Shown: positions 25,730 through 34,300, counted from the first letter of the stretch. The stretch is DNA of 64,000 nt from Rhizobium leguminosarum (GCF_004123835.1 NZ_MZMU01000012.1:806001-870000); one strand, 5' to 3'. Program-made: numbers and translations. The notes: generated by a model from the sequence alone, not told the origin.

Positions 25730-26557
25730 ATGACATCGATCGCACATGAGCGTTTTCACGCCGTCGCCGAAGAGCCAGCTTATGCGCGCGAACACGCGCC
25801 GGCAGTGGGCCGTAGTGCGCCCGCGGCGATCAGCCTGACGGGGCTTGAAAAGAGTTTTGGGGCCAACCGCGTGCTGCGCGGCATCAACCTGCATATTCCG
25901 GCCGGCCAGTTCGTCGCCGTGATCGGCAAGAGCGGCTGCGGCAAGAGCACACTGCTGCGCATCCTGATGGGCCTCGACGAGCCGAGTGCCGGCGAGCCGC
26001 ATTTCGAGGATGCCGACGGGGCGCAGGCGAGCCCGAACGCGCGCATCGTCTTTCAGGAGCCGCGGCTACTGCCCTGGCTTAGTGTCGCCGACAATGTGGT
26101 GGTCGGGCTCGGCGACGGCATCGACAGTCGGGCGGCGGCAAAGGCGGCCGATGCTGTGCTTGCCGAAGTCCAACTTAGCGAAAAGACCAGAGAATGGCCG
26201 GCGCGGCTTTCCGGCGGGCAGCGGCAGCGCGTGGCGCTTGCGCGGGCGCTGGTCAGCCGGCCCGGCGTGCTGGCACTCGACGAACCGCTCGGCGCGCTCG
26301 ATGCGCTGACGCGGATCAGCATGCAGGAACTCATCAACCGTGTCTGGCGTGAACTCGGCTTCACCGCCGTACTCGTCACCCATGATGTCAGCGAGGCGGT
26401 GCATCTCGCCGACCGGGTCATTGTGCTCGACGAGGGGCGGATCGCACTCGATCTTCCCATTCCCTATCCGCATCCGCGCCGGCACGGCCATCCTGGCCTC
26501 GCCGAGCTGGAAGGCCGGCTGCTTGCCGCGATTCTCGGCACCGACGGCGGCCATTGA
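25730..26557 (+). CDS. ssuB: sulfonate ABC transporter ATP-binding protein
   Basis: The 275-residue ATPase shows Walker A GKSGCGKST (near 66), signature LSGGQRQRVALARA, Walker B VLALDEPLGALDA and H-loop VTHDVSEA. A 40-residue N-terminal extension precedes the ABC domain. Together with ssuA and ssuC it forms the sulfonate importer. The start at 25730 follows TAGGAGAGACGCC, which overlaps the end of ssuC. Confidence 0.92.
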   Translation: MTSIAHERFHAVAEEPAYAREHAPAVGRSAPAAISLTGLEKSFGANRVLRGINLHIPAGQFVAVIGKSGCGKSTLLRILMGLDEPSAGEPHFEDADGAQASPNARIVFQEPRLLPWLSVADNVVVGLGDGIDSRAAAKAADAVLAEVQLSEKTREWPARLSGGQRQRVALARALVSRPGVLALDEPLGALDALTRISMQELINRVWRELGFTAVLVTHDVSEAVHLADRVIVLDEGRIALDLPIPYPHPRRHGHPGLAELEGRLLAAILGTDGGH

Positions 26558-26745
26558 GCACCGGCTTGTTCGCGACGCTACATGACCTCGGCATAGGCGA
26601 GGCGTGTTGGTGCCAGCATGCATGACCCATGGCGAAAATGTATAGGCGCTTGGGTATGAGAAATTTACGCGCCTCTGCCAAAGGTGCGCTGCTACGCGCT
26701 CCAAATTCAGCAATAACTATTTTCTCAAGTCGTTTTACGTCCACC

Positions 26746-26804
26746 TTGACTCACTCATACCTCCATGGCTATACATCAATCAATAGCCAACGAGGTATTG
26801 ATTG
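26746..26804 (+). promoter_or_regulatory. sigma-70 promoter with 9-bp inverted-repeat operator
   Basis: TTGACT (26746-26751), an 18-base spacer and TATACA (26770-26775) form a near-consensus promoter. CAATCAATA (26777-26785) and TATTGATTG (26796-26804) are perfect inverse arms with a 10-base spacer, lying over the transcription start and just before the ArsR ATG. This is the layout of an autoregulated ArsR/SmtB operator. Confidence 0.7.
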
Positions 26805-26807
26805 TAG

Positions 26808-27131
26808 ATGTCGGACACCCAAGACGTGCTCTTCAGAACGCTCGCCGATCCGACCCGGAGGGCTCTTTTCGAACGGCTGTGCCGCGAAGGAGAGAAGACG
26901 GTCGGGGCTCTGACGGCTCGGGCCGGGGTCTCGCAACCGGTCGTCTCGAAACATCTCGGAATCCTCAAGCAGGCCGGATTGGTGCGCGACCGCCATGAAG
27001 GCCGCCAGACCCACTATAGCGCCCAGCTCGGTGCGCTGGCGCCGCTGGTCGACTGGACACGTGAGATGGCGGGCTTCTGGCAAAATCGGTTCGACCAGCT
27101 GGAAGATCTATTGAAAAGGATGGACCAATGA
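26808..27131 (+). CDS. ArsR-family regulator (SdpR-like)
   Basis: The 107-residue protein is a winged helix of the ArsR group without the metal-binding Cys motif: DPTRRALFERLC, then AGVSQPVVSKHLGILKQAGLV and a beta wing RQTHYS. Such members often pair with an SRPBCC protein, as here, where the downstream gene overlaps by four bases. It probably represses its own operon through the inverted repeat at 26777-26804. Confidence 0.9.
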   Translation: MSDTQDVLFRTLADPTRRALFERLCREGEKTVGALTARAGVSQPVVSKHLGILKQAGLVRDRHEGRQTHYSAQLGALAPLVDWTREMAGFWQNRFDQLEDLLKRMDQ

Positions 27132-27538
27132 CCGAAATTTCAAACGAAACCCGTTCCGTCATCGTCGAACGAGAGATCCCTTTTCCGCCGGAAAAGATCT
27201 GGCGCGCACTCACCCAACCGCATCTGATCGCGGACTGGCTGATGAAGAACGACTTCGTGCCGGTCGTGGATCACCGTTTCAAGCTGAGCGCGGATTGGGG
27301 CTCCGTCGACTGCCAGGTCCTGGAAGTCGAGCCGAATAAAACCCTGTCTTACACCTGGGCTGCCTATGATCTCGAAAGTGTCGTCACCTGGACTCTCACG
27401 CCCACGGGCGCGGGCACGCAACTGCGCATGGAGCAGTCGGGCTTCCGGCCGGATCAGCGGCAGGCTTACGGGGGCGCCAAAAGCGGTTGGCAGCAGTTCT
27501 TCGCAAAGCTGGAGCAGGTGCTGACGCGCATCGAGTGA
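27128..27538 (+). CDS. SRPBCC (AHSA1-type) protein
   Basis: The 136 residues fit the START-like AHSA1 fold: VEREIPFPPEKIWRALTQP at the start, the LSYTWA strand and a long C-terminal helix (GGAKSGWQQFFAKLEQVL). These proteins form a hydrophobic pocket and their ligand is usually unknown. It is translationally coupled to the ArsR gene and may sense or bind the compound to which the module responds. Confidence 0.88.
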   Translation: MTEISNETRSVIVEREIPFPPEKIWRALTQPHLIADWLMKNDFVPVVDHRFKLSADWGSVDCQVLEVEPNKTLSYTWAAYDLESVVTWTLTPTGAGTQLRMEQSGFRPDQRQAYGGAKSGWQQFFAKLEQVLTRIE

Positions 27539-27595
27539 GACCGCTGCCAAAACGGATCACGCCATCCGCTTCGCTTGTTTTCGCAGGAGGTTCTC

Positions 27596-27817
27596 TTGAA
27601 TTGGAATAACTGGCTTCGGCAGATCCACCGTTGGCTGTCCGTTGCCTTTACGCTGGCGGTTATAATTAATATCATCGCGATGGTGCAGGAGAAATCGTCG
27701 GTCTGGGTGGGCCTCATGGCGCTGCTGCCGCTGACCTTGCTGCTGCTCACCGGTCTCTACTTGTTCGCGCTGCCATATGCCACCAGGTGGCGCGGCGCGG
27801 GACGCAGCGGAGGGTAG
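27596..27817 (+). CDS. small membrane protein, TTG start
   Basis: A 73-residue frame with two hydrophobic helices (about 14-32 and 39-62) starts at TTG 27596, five bases after AGGAGG, and opens MNWNNWLRQIHRWLSVAFTL. The pattern WLRQIHRWLSV recalls the first helix of PepSY-type or small heme/iron membrane proteins, but family membership is not certain. It lies between the SRPBCC gene and the DUF1801 gene on one strand and is probably in the same operon. Confidence 0.65.
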   Translation: MNWNNWLRQIHRWLSVAFTLAVIINIIAMVQEKSSVWVGLMALLPLTLLLLTGLYLFALPYATRWRGAGRSGG

Positions 27818-27828
27818 GAGTGAAGGCA

Positions 27829-28281
27829 ATGTCCGGGAAGACATCCAAGACCGCAGCAGCCGCCAAGCCCGATACCGTGGAGCCGGTCCTTCTCTCGGGT
27901 GGCAACCCTCAGATCGCCAAGGGTTACGGCGACGCTCCCGTGCAAGCCTACATCGCCGCTATGCCCGGCTGGAAAAGCGACGTCGGGCGCCGTCTCGACG
28001 CGCTCATCACGCGCACGGTGCCCGGGGTGTATAAGGCCGTGAAATGGAACTCGCCCCTCTACGGCATGGAAGGGCAGGGCTGGTTCCTCGGCGTTCATTG
28101 CTTCGCGAAATATATCAAGGTCGCTTTCTTCCGCGGCACGTCGCTCAGTCCCATCCCGCCCGGCGAGTCCAAACAAAAAGAAGTGCGTTACTTCCACATT
28201 CATGAGGAAGACCAACTCGACGAGGCTCAACTCGCCGCCTGGGTGGAGCAAGCCAGCCAATTGCCCGGTGAACGAATGTGA
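27829..28281 (+). CDS. DUF1801 (YdhG/YjbR-like) protein
   Basis: The 150-residue protein carries the DUF1801 pattern: PVQAYIAAMPGWKSDVGRRL, then ITRTVPGVYKAVKWNSPLYG and the GTSLSPIPPG loop. This fold resembles frataxin/iron-chaperone-like proteins but has no assigned role. The ATG at 27829 is used; GTG 27820 is an alternative that overlaps the upstream frame's region. A second DUF1801 protein follows. Confidence 0.82.
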   Translation: MSGKTSKTAAAAKPDTVEPVLLSGGNPQIAKGYGDAPVQAYIAAMPGWKSDVGRRLDALITRTVPGVYKAVKWNSPLYGMEGQGWFLGVHCFAKYIKVAFFRGTSLSPIPPGESKQKEVRYFHIHEEDQLDEAQLAAWVEQASQLPGERM

Positions 28282-28327
28282 GCGGATGCCAGGTCATCAG
28301 CACTTAAGGGACAGAGGGGAGATATCG

Positions 28328-28795
28328 ATGAAGAAAGCCACGGCAACCCTGAAGAAGAGCGGCTCCAGCGAAGAGAAGGACGGTGACTCTCCTTCTCGAT
28401 TGATCGATGCGAGAATCGAGGAGTTGAGCGATTGGCGCGGCGTGATGCTCGCTCGGGTCCGAACCCTCATCAGGCAGGCCGAGCCCGACGTGGTCGAGGA
28501 ATGGAAGTGGAGAGGCGTTCCGGTGTGGGAGCACGCCGGGATCATCTGCACCGGCGAGACCTACAAAAGCGTGGTGAAACTGACCTTCGCCAAAGGCGCC
28601 TCGCTGGAGGACCCTTCCGGCCTTTTCAACTCCAGCCTTGACGGCAATACCAGGCGCGCCATCGATTTTCATGAGGGCGACGAGATCGACGAGGAGGCGT
28701 TGAAGGCGCTCATTCGCGGTGCTGTCGCACTCAACACTTCAAAGCGGGCCGCGGCTCGTCCTGCCGGCTCGGGGAAGAAACCAAGCAGCGCTTGA
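28328..28795 (+). CDS. DUF1801 protein, second copy
   Basis: The 155 residues again show the DUF1801 pattern: RLIDARIEELSDWRGVML, DVVEEWKWRGVPVWEHAG and VKLTFAKGASLEDPSGLF, ending in a Lys/Ala-rich tail. It has its own GAGGGGAGAT signal. With the preceding gene it forms a pair of distant paralogues at the centre of the two convergent ArsR-SRPBCC modules. The function is unknown. Confidence 0.82.
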   Translation: MKKATATLKKSGSSEEKDGDSPSRLIDARIEELSDWRGVMLARVRTLIRQAEPDVVEEWKWRGVPVWEHAGIICTGETYKSVVKLTFAKGASLEDPSGLFNSSLDGNTRRAIDFHEGDEIDEEALKALIRGAVALNTSKRAAARPAGSGKKPSSA

Positions 28796-28872
28796 GGCTT
28801 GGCTTATTTCGCCTGAAACGCGTCGCGTCAAACTTGATTCATGCGAGGCGATTTGGTTTGCGTGACATGCGA

Positions 28873-29349
28873 TCAGTGGATCGGGCTTTCCTCACGCTCG
28901 AGGAATAGTTCCAGGTTGTCGAGGCCGATCTCCGTGCCCTGGAGGCGGGCGCCGTTATCGGCGTAGCCGTCGAGGAAGACCACCTGTTCGGTGAAGACCA
29001 TTTTTGTGCCGCCGGGTTCGGCTTCAAAGGCGACGGTTGTGAGCGATGCGGAGATGCGGCTTTCCCCAAGCTTCATCTCATAGGCATAGATGATGCGGGC
29101 ATCGGGCACGATATCGATATAATGGGCGTCATAGGCGTGCAGAAGGCCGTCAGTATCGGCGACGTAGTTCCTTTCCGTGCCACCGGGGCGGAAATCGAGC
29201 CCGTAGTCCAGCGGCACCCACTCGCCATGGCAGGCGAACCATTGTCGTTTGGATTCCGGTGTTGACCAGGCGCGGAAGGCGCGGGAAATCGGCGCCTTGA
29301 GGTGGCGTTCGATGACGAGAGTGGCGTGTTCGGCGGATCGTGTCGTCAT
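28873..29349 (-). CDS. SRPBCC (AHSA1-type) protein, second module
   Basis: The 158-residue protein belongs to the AHSA1/SRPBCC fold (ERHLKAPISRAFRAWSTPE, RPGGTERNYV, TEQVVFLDGYADNGARLQG, then a final ELFLERE helix). Its start overlaps the stop of the ArsR gene by four bases. It is only distantly like the SRPBCC protein at 27128-27538, so the two modules are not a recent duplication. Confidence 0.87.
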   Translation of the reverse strand: MTTRSAEHATLVIERHLKAPISRAFRAWSTPESKRQWFACHGEWVPLDYGLDFRPGGTERNYVADTDGLLHAYDAHYIDIVPDARIIYAYEMKLGESRISASLTTVAFEAEPGGTKMVFTEQVVFLDGYADNGARLQGTEIGLDNLELFLEREESPIH

Positions 29350-29687
29350 TCGGGAAGGGTCTCCGTTTCATTGGCGAGAAAGTGGTCCAGCCTGTCGAAG
29401 GTGGTCGTCCATTGGATCTTCCGCTGTTCCACCCAGCGCTCGACGGCGGCAAGCGCATCCTGCCGCAGGCGGTAGGTTCGCACCCGGCCGGATTTTTCGG
29501 AGAAAACGATGCCGCTTTCCTCCAGCACCTGCAGATGTTTCATCACCGTCGGCAGGGCAACCGCGAGCGGCGCGGCCAGTTCGGTGACGGAGGCCGGGCC
29601 GCGGCCGAGACGGTCGATCATGCCGCGGCGGCTGCGATCGGAAAGTGCATGGAACATGCGGTCGAGATCCGCCTGGCCGTCCATCAT
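29346..29687 (-). CDS. ArsR-family regulator, second module
   Basis: The 113 residues form an ArsR winged helix (LDRMFHALSDRSRRGMIDRL, then LAVALPTVMKHLQVLEESGI and wing RVRTYRL). There is no Cys metal site. The start codon ATG (29687) overlaps the stop codon of the GST gene in ATGATG, and the next gene overlaps by four bases, so GST, ArsR and SRPBCC are one tightly coupled operon. Confidence 0.88.
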   Translation of the reverse strand: MMDGQADLDRMFHALSDRSRRGMIDRLGRGPASVTELAAPLAVALPTVMKHLQVLEESGIVFSEKSGRVRTYRLRQDALAAVERWVEQRKIQWTTTFDRLDHFLANETETLPE

Positions 29688-30370
29688 TCCGCCGCATCCC
29701 GGAAGCGGGCCGGCAGTCTCTCTTTGTAAGGATAGAACTTGAAGTAAGGGCGGGCCTCTTCCAGTGCCCTTGCAAAGGACGGGCGCGCCAGCAGTCGATC
29801 GTAGTAGCCGCGAAGGTTCGGCTGTTCCGATGAAAACGGAACCAGAGTCTCGGCATAAAAGAGGGCTGGGCCTGCTGCGCAATCGGCCATGGTGAAGCCG
29901 TCGCCTGATATCCATTGTTTGTCGGCGAGCTGCTTTTCGATCATCGCATAGGCGGTCGCGAGTGTTGCCTTGGCGGCGCCCACCTCGATCTCGTCCGTCG
30001 TGCCGTCGGGGCGCCGGCGATTGCTGACGATGGTCTGCATCGGCGCCTGGACATAGTGGTCGAAAAAGCGGTCCCAGAGGCGAACCTGCAGCGCCCGGTC
30101 GATCTCCAGCGGCAGCAGGCGAACGGGGCCGGGATAATATTGCTCGAGATATTCGATGATGATCGATGTCTCGGGGATGGTGCTGTCGCGCGCCTCGTCC
30201 CGCAGCAGCGGCATCTTGCCGATCGGCCAGAAGCGAAAGAGATCGGCGCGCGAGCTTTCGTCGGAAAGATCGACGATGCGATTCTCGAAGGGAGTGCCGT
30301 TTTCATAAAGCGCGATCAGCACTTTGTGGCAGAAAGAGGCGAGCGGATGCCCATAGAGCACGAGCGACAT
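29684..30370 (-). CDS. glutathione S-transferase
   Basis: The 228-residue enzyme has the thioredoxin-fold N-domain (MSLVLYGHPLASFCHKVLIA, with Ser/Cys at the active site; GKMPLLRDE; ETSIIIEYLE for glutathione binding) and an all-helical C-domain with GDGFTMADCAAGPAL. It should conjugate glutathione to electrophiles. It heads an operon with an ArsR regulator and an SRPBCC protein, which suggests an inducible detoxification unit. Confidence 0.88.
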   Translation of the reverse strand: MSLVLYGHPLASFCHKVLIALYENGTPFENRIVDLSDESSRADLFRFWPIGKMPLLRDEARDSTIPETSIIIEYLEQYYPGPVRLLPLEIDRALQVRLWDRFFDHYVQAPMQTIVSNRRRPDGTTDEIEVGAAKATLATAYAMIEKQLADKQWISGDGFTMADCAAGPALFYAETLVPFSSEQPNLRGYYDRLLARPSFARALEEARPYFKFYPYKERLPARFRDAAE

Positions 30371-30392
30371 GCGGCGACCTTTCCTATCGTTG

Positions 30393-30407
30393 CGGTAAAC
30401 TTTACCG
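30393..30407. promoter_or_regulatory. palindrome upstream of the GST-ArsR-SRPBCC operon
   Basis: CGGTAAA-C-TTTACCG is a perfect 7-bp-arm palindrome 23 bases ahead of the GST start. Its place suggests an operator for the operon's own ArsR protein. It differs in sequence from the CAATCAATA operator of the first module. Confidence 0.5.
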
Positions 30408-30497
30408 ATCGACTAACTATCAGGTCGTGACGCATCGCGCAACAGATACTTCGCCAACCGTGCAAGTATTCGTCAGCCGATATATCAGATGTTGGCG

Positions 30498-31316
30498 TCA
30501 GCCATTATACCGGGCTATCACCAAATGGCCTGGTGTCGGCTGGCCGTCTTCCATGCGCACGTTGATATCCGATATTTCGACGAGTTCGAAACCGGTGGCC
30601 GTCAGGCGTTCTCTGACATAGGCGTCGGCATGAGCAAAGCGCTGGTGCGGGCCGACCATGTAGGCGCGGCCGGCGAGTATTTCCTCGGGCAGGGTTTCCG
30701 ACGAGAAGATGAACAGGCCGCCCGGCATCAAGTTCTCGGCGGCGCCGAAGAACAGCGGTTCGAGCGCGCCGAGATAGGGCAGCACGTCTGTGGCGGCGAT
30801 GATGTCGAAGGCTTCCTCGTCGTTGTCGTCGAGGAAATCCTCGACCTCGGCGACGAAGAGCGTCTCGTAGAGATCCTTCTCATGGGCGATCTCGACCATC
30901 TTCTCCGATATGTCGATGCCGGTGATATCAGCGCAGAGGTCGCGCAGCGCGCCGCCGGTGAGGCCCGTGCCGCAGCCGAGATCGAGCAGCCGCTTGAATG
31001 GCCCGAGCTTCAGCGCCTGCAGCCGTTGGCGCACCAGCATCGGCACGTGATAGCCGAGCTGCTCGACGAGCACGTCCTCGAAAACCTCGGCATGCTGGTC
31101 GAACAAGGTCTCGACATAGGCATCGGGCGCCTTGACAGGCGTTTCGCCGCGGCCCATCGCGGCAATGCGCACGGCCGCACCGCCGTGATCGTCGGGATCA
31201 AGTGCCAGGACTTCCTCATAGGCTGCAACGGCCGCATCGACATCGCCGGCCTTTTCCAGCGCCAGCGCCCGGTTATAGGCCTCGCCAAGGGCTTCTTCGT
31301 CGATCTTCTTTGCCAT
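30498..31316 (-). CDS. TPR-containing SAM-dependent methyltransferase
   Basis: The 272-residue protein has a short TPR-like N-terminus (LGEAYNRALALEKAGDVDAA, then YEEVLALDPDD) and a class I methyltransferase domain with motif I LLDLGCGTGLTGG, motif II TGIDIS and FDIIAATDVLPYLGAL. Similar proteins are annotated as putative trans-aconitate/biotin-type methyltransferases in rhizobia; the target is unknown. Start 31316 follows AAAGGACG, part of an exact 18-bp tandem duplication. Confidence 0.85.
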   Translation of the reverse strand: MAKKIDEEALGEAYNRALALEKAGDVDAAVAAYEEVLALDPDDHGGAAVRIAAMGRGETPVKAPDAYVETLFDQHAEVFEDVLVEQLGYHVPMLVRQRLQALKLGPFKRLLDLGCGTGLTGGALRDLCADITGIDISEKMVEIAHEKDLYETLFVAEVEDFLDDNDEEAFDIIAATDVLPYLGALEPLFFGAAENLMPGGLFIFSSETLPEEILAGRAYMVGPHQRFAHADAYVRERLTATGFELVEISDINVRMEDGQPTPGHLVIARYNG

Positions 31317-31326
31317 CGCAGTCCAT

Positions 31327-31362
31327 CGTCCTTTTGTTTCAGGCCGTCCTTTTGTTTCAGGC
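31327..31362. repeat. exact 18-bp tandem duplication at a ribosome-binding region
   Basis: CGTCCTTTTGTTTCAGGC occurs twice head to tail (31327-31344, 31345-31362). On the minus strand each copy supplies AAAGGACG, so the methyltransferase gene has two potential ribosome-binding sites, the near one 11 bases before its ATG. Confidence 0.8.
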
Positions 31363-31448
31363 ATGCGTCTAAGGCGGCTTTCGATGTTTTGCAATGGCGC
31401 GCTTGTGGGCGCAGAATGACCGAAAAGAAGACGAAGGGAGGAAAAGCC

Positions 31449-32171
31449 ATGAAAATGGAGCAAGACAGGACGTCATTGGCACCGGAAGGAGAGGTTGTGC
31501 GGGCATTGCTTCCCAGTACGCCAGGCGAGGTCACCAACACGCTCAGCCACTACTACCGCGGCGAACTCGGGCGGATGACGAGTTGGCGCGACCGCATCGA
31601 CCGAACGTCCAACTGGGCGATCACCGTGGTCGCAGCACTCCTCTCGGTGTCGCTGTCGACGCCGACCTCGCATCACGGGGTACTGCTGTTCGGGATGATG
31701 CTGGTGACGCTACTTCTGATGATCGAGGCGCGCCGCTATCGCTTCTTCGATATCTATCGCGCCCGCATTCGCCAGATCGAGCGCTGCTATTTCGCACAGA
31801 TCCTTTCGCCTGACGCCCATGCTGGCAGCGAATGGGCGGTGACAGTCGCCAGCAGCCTGCGCAAGCCGCGCTTCCTGCTGAGTTACTCCGAGGCGATGCA
31901 CCGCCGGCTCAAGCGCAATTACGGCTGGATGTATTTCATCCTGTTGCTCGCCTGGTGCTTGAAGATCTCGACGCCGAAACTGCAGACGGAGGGCATGCCG
32001 GCGCTGCAGGCGCAGTCGTGGGCCTATGTCATCGACAATGCCGTGCTCGGGCCGGTTCCCGGCCTTGCGGTCATTGCAGCCGTCGTGGCCTTCTATCTCG
32101 GCATGCTCGGTATCGCCCTGCGCCCGGATCGCGACGAAGGCGAATTCGGCCATGGCGAAGCGCATGTCTGA
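31449..32171 (+). CDS. DUF2270 membrane protein
   Basis: The 240-residue protein matches the DUF2270 pattern: LSHYYRGELGRMTSWRDRID, two adjacent membrane helices (about 55-90), RYRFFDIYRARIR and ERCYFAQIL, then two more helices after RRLKRNYGWMYF. The function is unknown. A very good ribosome-binding site (GGGAGG) precedes ATG 31449. It is divergent from the methyltransferase gene. Confidence 0.83.
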   Translation: MKMEQDRTSLAPEGEVVRALLPSTPGEVTNTLSHYYRGELGRMTSWRDRIDRTSNWAITVVAALLSVSLSTPTSHHGVLLFGMMLVTLLLMIEARRYRFFDIYRARIRQIERCYFAQILSPDAHAGSEWAVTVASSLRKPRFLLSYSEAMHRRLKRNYGWMYFILLLAWCLKISTPKLQTEGMPALQAQSWAYVIDNAVLGPVPGLAVIAAVVAFYLGMLGIALRPDRDEGEFGHGEAHV

Positions 32172-32177
32172 TGCGGT

Positions 32178-32227
32178 GAGCATGATGTTACGCGAAAAAG
32201 CCGTTCACTCTTTTCGGCATCATGCTC
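32178..32227. repeat. GAGCATGATG palindromic repeat, copy 2
   Basis: GAGCATGATG (32178-32187) and CATCATGCTC (32218-32227) flank GCGAAAAAG...CTCTTTTCGG. It is about 80 percent like the element at 13464-13512 and likewise lies between convergent genes, here the DUF2270 and usg genes. Confidence 0.7.
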
Positions 32228-32236
32228 CAGAGCCGA

Positions 32237-32503
32237 TCAGTGCAGGATGAACTCGCCCTTCAGTGCCCGCCACTCGGTTGCCGAGATCAGCTGGCGGTGG
32301 ATGTAGCGCACCGAATGCAGCGGCCCGTCCAGCTTCTCTTCCCAGAATTTCAGGAAGCCGCGCATTTCAGGAAAATCAGGGGCGAGGTCGTAATCCTGCC
32401 AAACATAGGTCTGTAGTATCACCGGGTGGTCCGGCAGGCGGTAGAGGATCTGGGCGGTGGTCAAACCATAGCCCTTCAATTGTTTTTCCATGTCCTTGTG
32501 CAT
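32237..32503 (-). CDS. usg: Usg family protein
   Basis: The 88-residue protein matches the alphaproteobacterial Usg family: LKGYGLTTAQILYRLPDHP, TYVWQDYDLAPDFP and a final HRQLISATEWRALKGEF. The family was named from a gene near tryptophan-synthesis genes and has no clear function. ATG 32503 is used; an ATG four codons later is possible. Confidence 0.88.
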   Translation of the reverse strand: MHKDMEKQLKGYGLTTAQILYRLPDHPVILQTYVWQDYDLAPDFPEMRGFLKFWEEKLDGPLHSVRYIHRQLISATEWRALKGEFILH

Positions 32504-32666
32504 CGTATTCCGCTTCTTCTTGTTCCCACTCGCGCACTTATTAGCGCTAGATGATATGGAAACATGCGAGTGGTTAACGAAAGCTTTGCAGATACTTCGT
32601 AAAAGAGCAATTTATTTTTTAATATCAATGGCTTGGCAGCATCGTCCTGAGAGTGCTGCTAAAGGT

Positions 32667-33497
32667 TCAGCGCTTGAGATGCCGCGTCAGGCGGCGCTCG
32701 ATCCAGGCCCAGAGATGGCGCAAGGCCTCGACGATGGTGAGGTAGAAGATCGCCGCCCAAAGATAGGTCTGGTAGTCGAAGGTGCGGGAGAAGGCGTAGC
32801 GGGTTTCGCCCATCAGGTCGAGCACGGTGATGATGGCGACGACCGCCGAACCCTTGATCAGCAGGATGATCTCGTTGCCATAAGGGCGAAGTGCGACGAT
32901 GAGAGCCTGCGGCATGATGATCTTGCGGAAGGCGATGAACTTGTGGATGCCCAGCGCACTCGCCGCCTCGTGCTGGCCATGCGGCACGCTTTCGATGGCG
33001 CCGCGGAGGATTTCCGCCTGGTAGGCCGCGGTATTGATGGTCATGGCAAAGAGGCCGCAATACCAGGCATCGCGGAAGAACCACCAGATGCCGACGGCCT
33101 CAAGCTGCGGCCGGAATATGCCGAGGCCGTAATAGACCAGAAACAGCTGGGCAAGCAGCGGCGTGCCGCGGAAGAAATAGATGTAGCCGTAGGCCAGCGC
33201 ATTCAGCACCCGGTTCCTTGACATGCGCGCCACCGCAAGCGGCAGCGACAGGATGGCGCCGCAGATGACGGAAATGAAAACGAGGCTCAGCGTTATCCAG
33301 AGACCGTGGAGGTAACGCGGCCCGTAGCGGGTGAATTTTTCCGGATCCCAGCCATTGATGACGGAAATGACGAGAAGGACTGCGAGCACGGCCCAGATGG
33401 CGACAAAGATATAGCCGGCCATGCGCGCCGGCGTCATCGGCTTCATCACTTTGCGGGGTGCGGGCTGCGGCGGGATCAACGTTTCAGCGTAACTCAT
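32667..33497 (-). CDS. polar amino-acid ABC transporter permease (HisM/OccM type)
   Basis: The 276-residue permease has the HisM-family signature (YGPRYLHGLWITLSLVF, FFRGTPLLAQLFLVYYGLG) and the EAA region AASALGIHKFIAFRKIIMPQA. It should form a heterodimer with the adjacent permease. Start 33497 overlaps the stop of that gene by four bases. No ATPase gene is seen in this operon, so it must be elsewhere or shared. Confidence 0.9.
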   Translation of the reverse strand: MSYAETLIPPQPAPRKVMKPMTPARMAGYIFVAIWAVLAVLLVISVINGWDPEKFTRYGPRYLHGLWITLSLVFISVICGAILSLPLAVARMSRNRVLNALAYGYIYFFRGTPLLAQLFLVYYGLGIFRPQLEAVGIWWFFRDAWYCGLFAMTINTAAYQAEILRGAIESVPHGQHEAASALGIHKFIAFRKIIMPQALIVALRPYGNEIILLIKGSAVVAIITVLDLMGETRYAFSRTFDYQTYLWAAIFYLTIVEALRHLWAWIERRLTRHLKR

Positions 33498-34300
33498 CGG
33501 CGGACCTCCGAACGCTTGGCCCAACGCTCGACATAGACGAGCAGAAAGGAAGAGAGGATTGCGAGCACCAGATAGAGGCAACAGGCCAGACCATAGAAGA
33601 AGAAGGGTTCCTTGGTCACGCGCACGGCGACACTCGTCTGGCGCAGGATATCGGCAAGGCTGATGATCGAGACGTAGGAGGTGTCCTTCAACAGCACCAT
33701 CCAGAGGTTCGTCAGGCCCGGCAGCGCGATGCGCACGAGCTGCGGAAGGATAATCAGGCGTAGCGTGCGGCCGCTATGCAGCCCAAGCGCGTCGCCTGCC
33801 TCATATTGCCCCTTGGGAATGGCGCGGAAGGCCGAGAGCAGCACTTCCGAACAATAGGCGGAGAAGACGACCGAAAGCGCGATGACGCCGGCGAGGAAGG
33901 CGTTGATCTCGACCGGCGGCCCGTCATAACCGACGAAGGTCAGCAGAGACTGGATCAGCATCTGCATGCCGTAGTAGATGATGAAGAGCGTCAGAAGCTC
34001 CGGCAGGCCGCGGAAGATCGTCGTGTAGATGCCGGCCGCCAGCCGCAGCGGCTTTTCCTCCGACTGCTGGCCAAGCGCCACCAGGAAGCCGATGGCGAGG
34101 CCGATCGGCAGGGTAACGATCGCCACCGAAACGGTGACCTGCAGGCCAAGCGCAATCTCATCGCCCCAGCCGGTATCGCCACAGGCAAGAATCGTCGACT
34201 GACCTAACCAAGTGAAGATGCCAACGGGTCCGCAAAGCGGATCGAAAATATGCACAATCCAGCTCCAGAAGGAGCCCAGCGCGGAAAATAATCCGCCCAT
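33494..34300 (-). CDS. polar amino-acid ABC transporter permease (HisQ/OccQ type)
   Basis: The 268 residues show the HisQ family order: an N-terminal hydrophobic helix, LGLQVTVSVAIVTLPIGLAI, the FRGLPELLTLFIIYYG motif and the EAA loop GDALGLHSGRTLRLIILPQL. With the next permease it should import basic or opine-like amino acids delivered by the binding protein encoded upstream. Confidence 0.9.
   Translation of the reverse strand: MGGLFSALGSFWSWIVHIFDPLCGPVGIFTWLGQSTILACGDTGWGDEIALGLQVTVSVAIVTLPIGLAIGFLVALGQQSEEKPLRLAAGIYTTIFRGLPELLTLFIIYYGMQMLIQSLLTFVGYDGPPVEINAFLAGVIALSVVFSAYCSEVLLSAFRAIPKGQYEAGDALGLHSGRTLRLIILPQLVRIALPGLTNLWMVLLKDTSYVSIISLADILRQTSVAVRVTKEPFFFYGLACCLYLVLAILSSFLLVYVERWAKRSEVRR

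Noticed and set aside
30489..31448. Long plus-strand frame antisense to the methyltransferase
   Set aside because: It is the shadow of the minus-strand gene; the real DUF2270 protein begins at ATG 31449 after GGGAGG.
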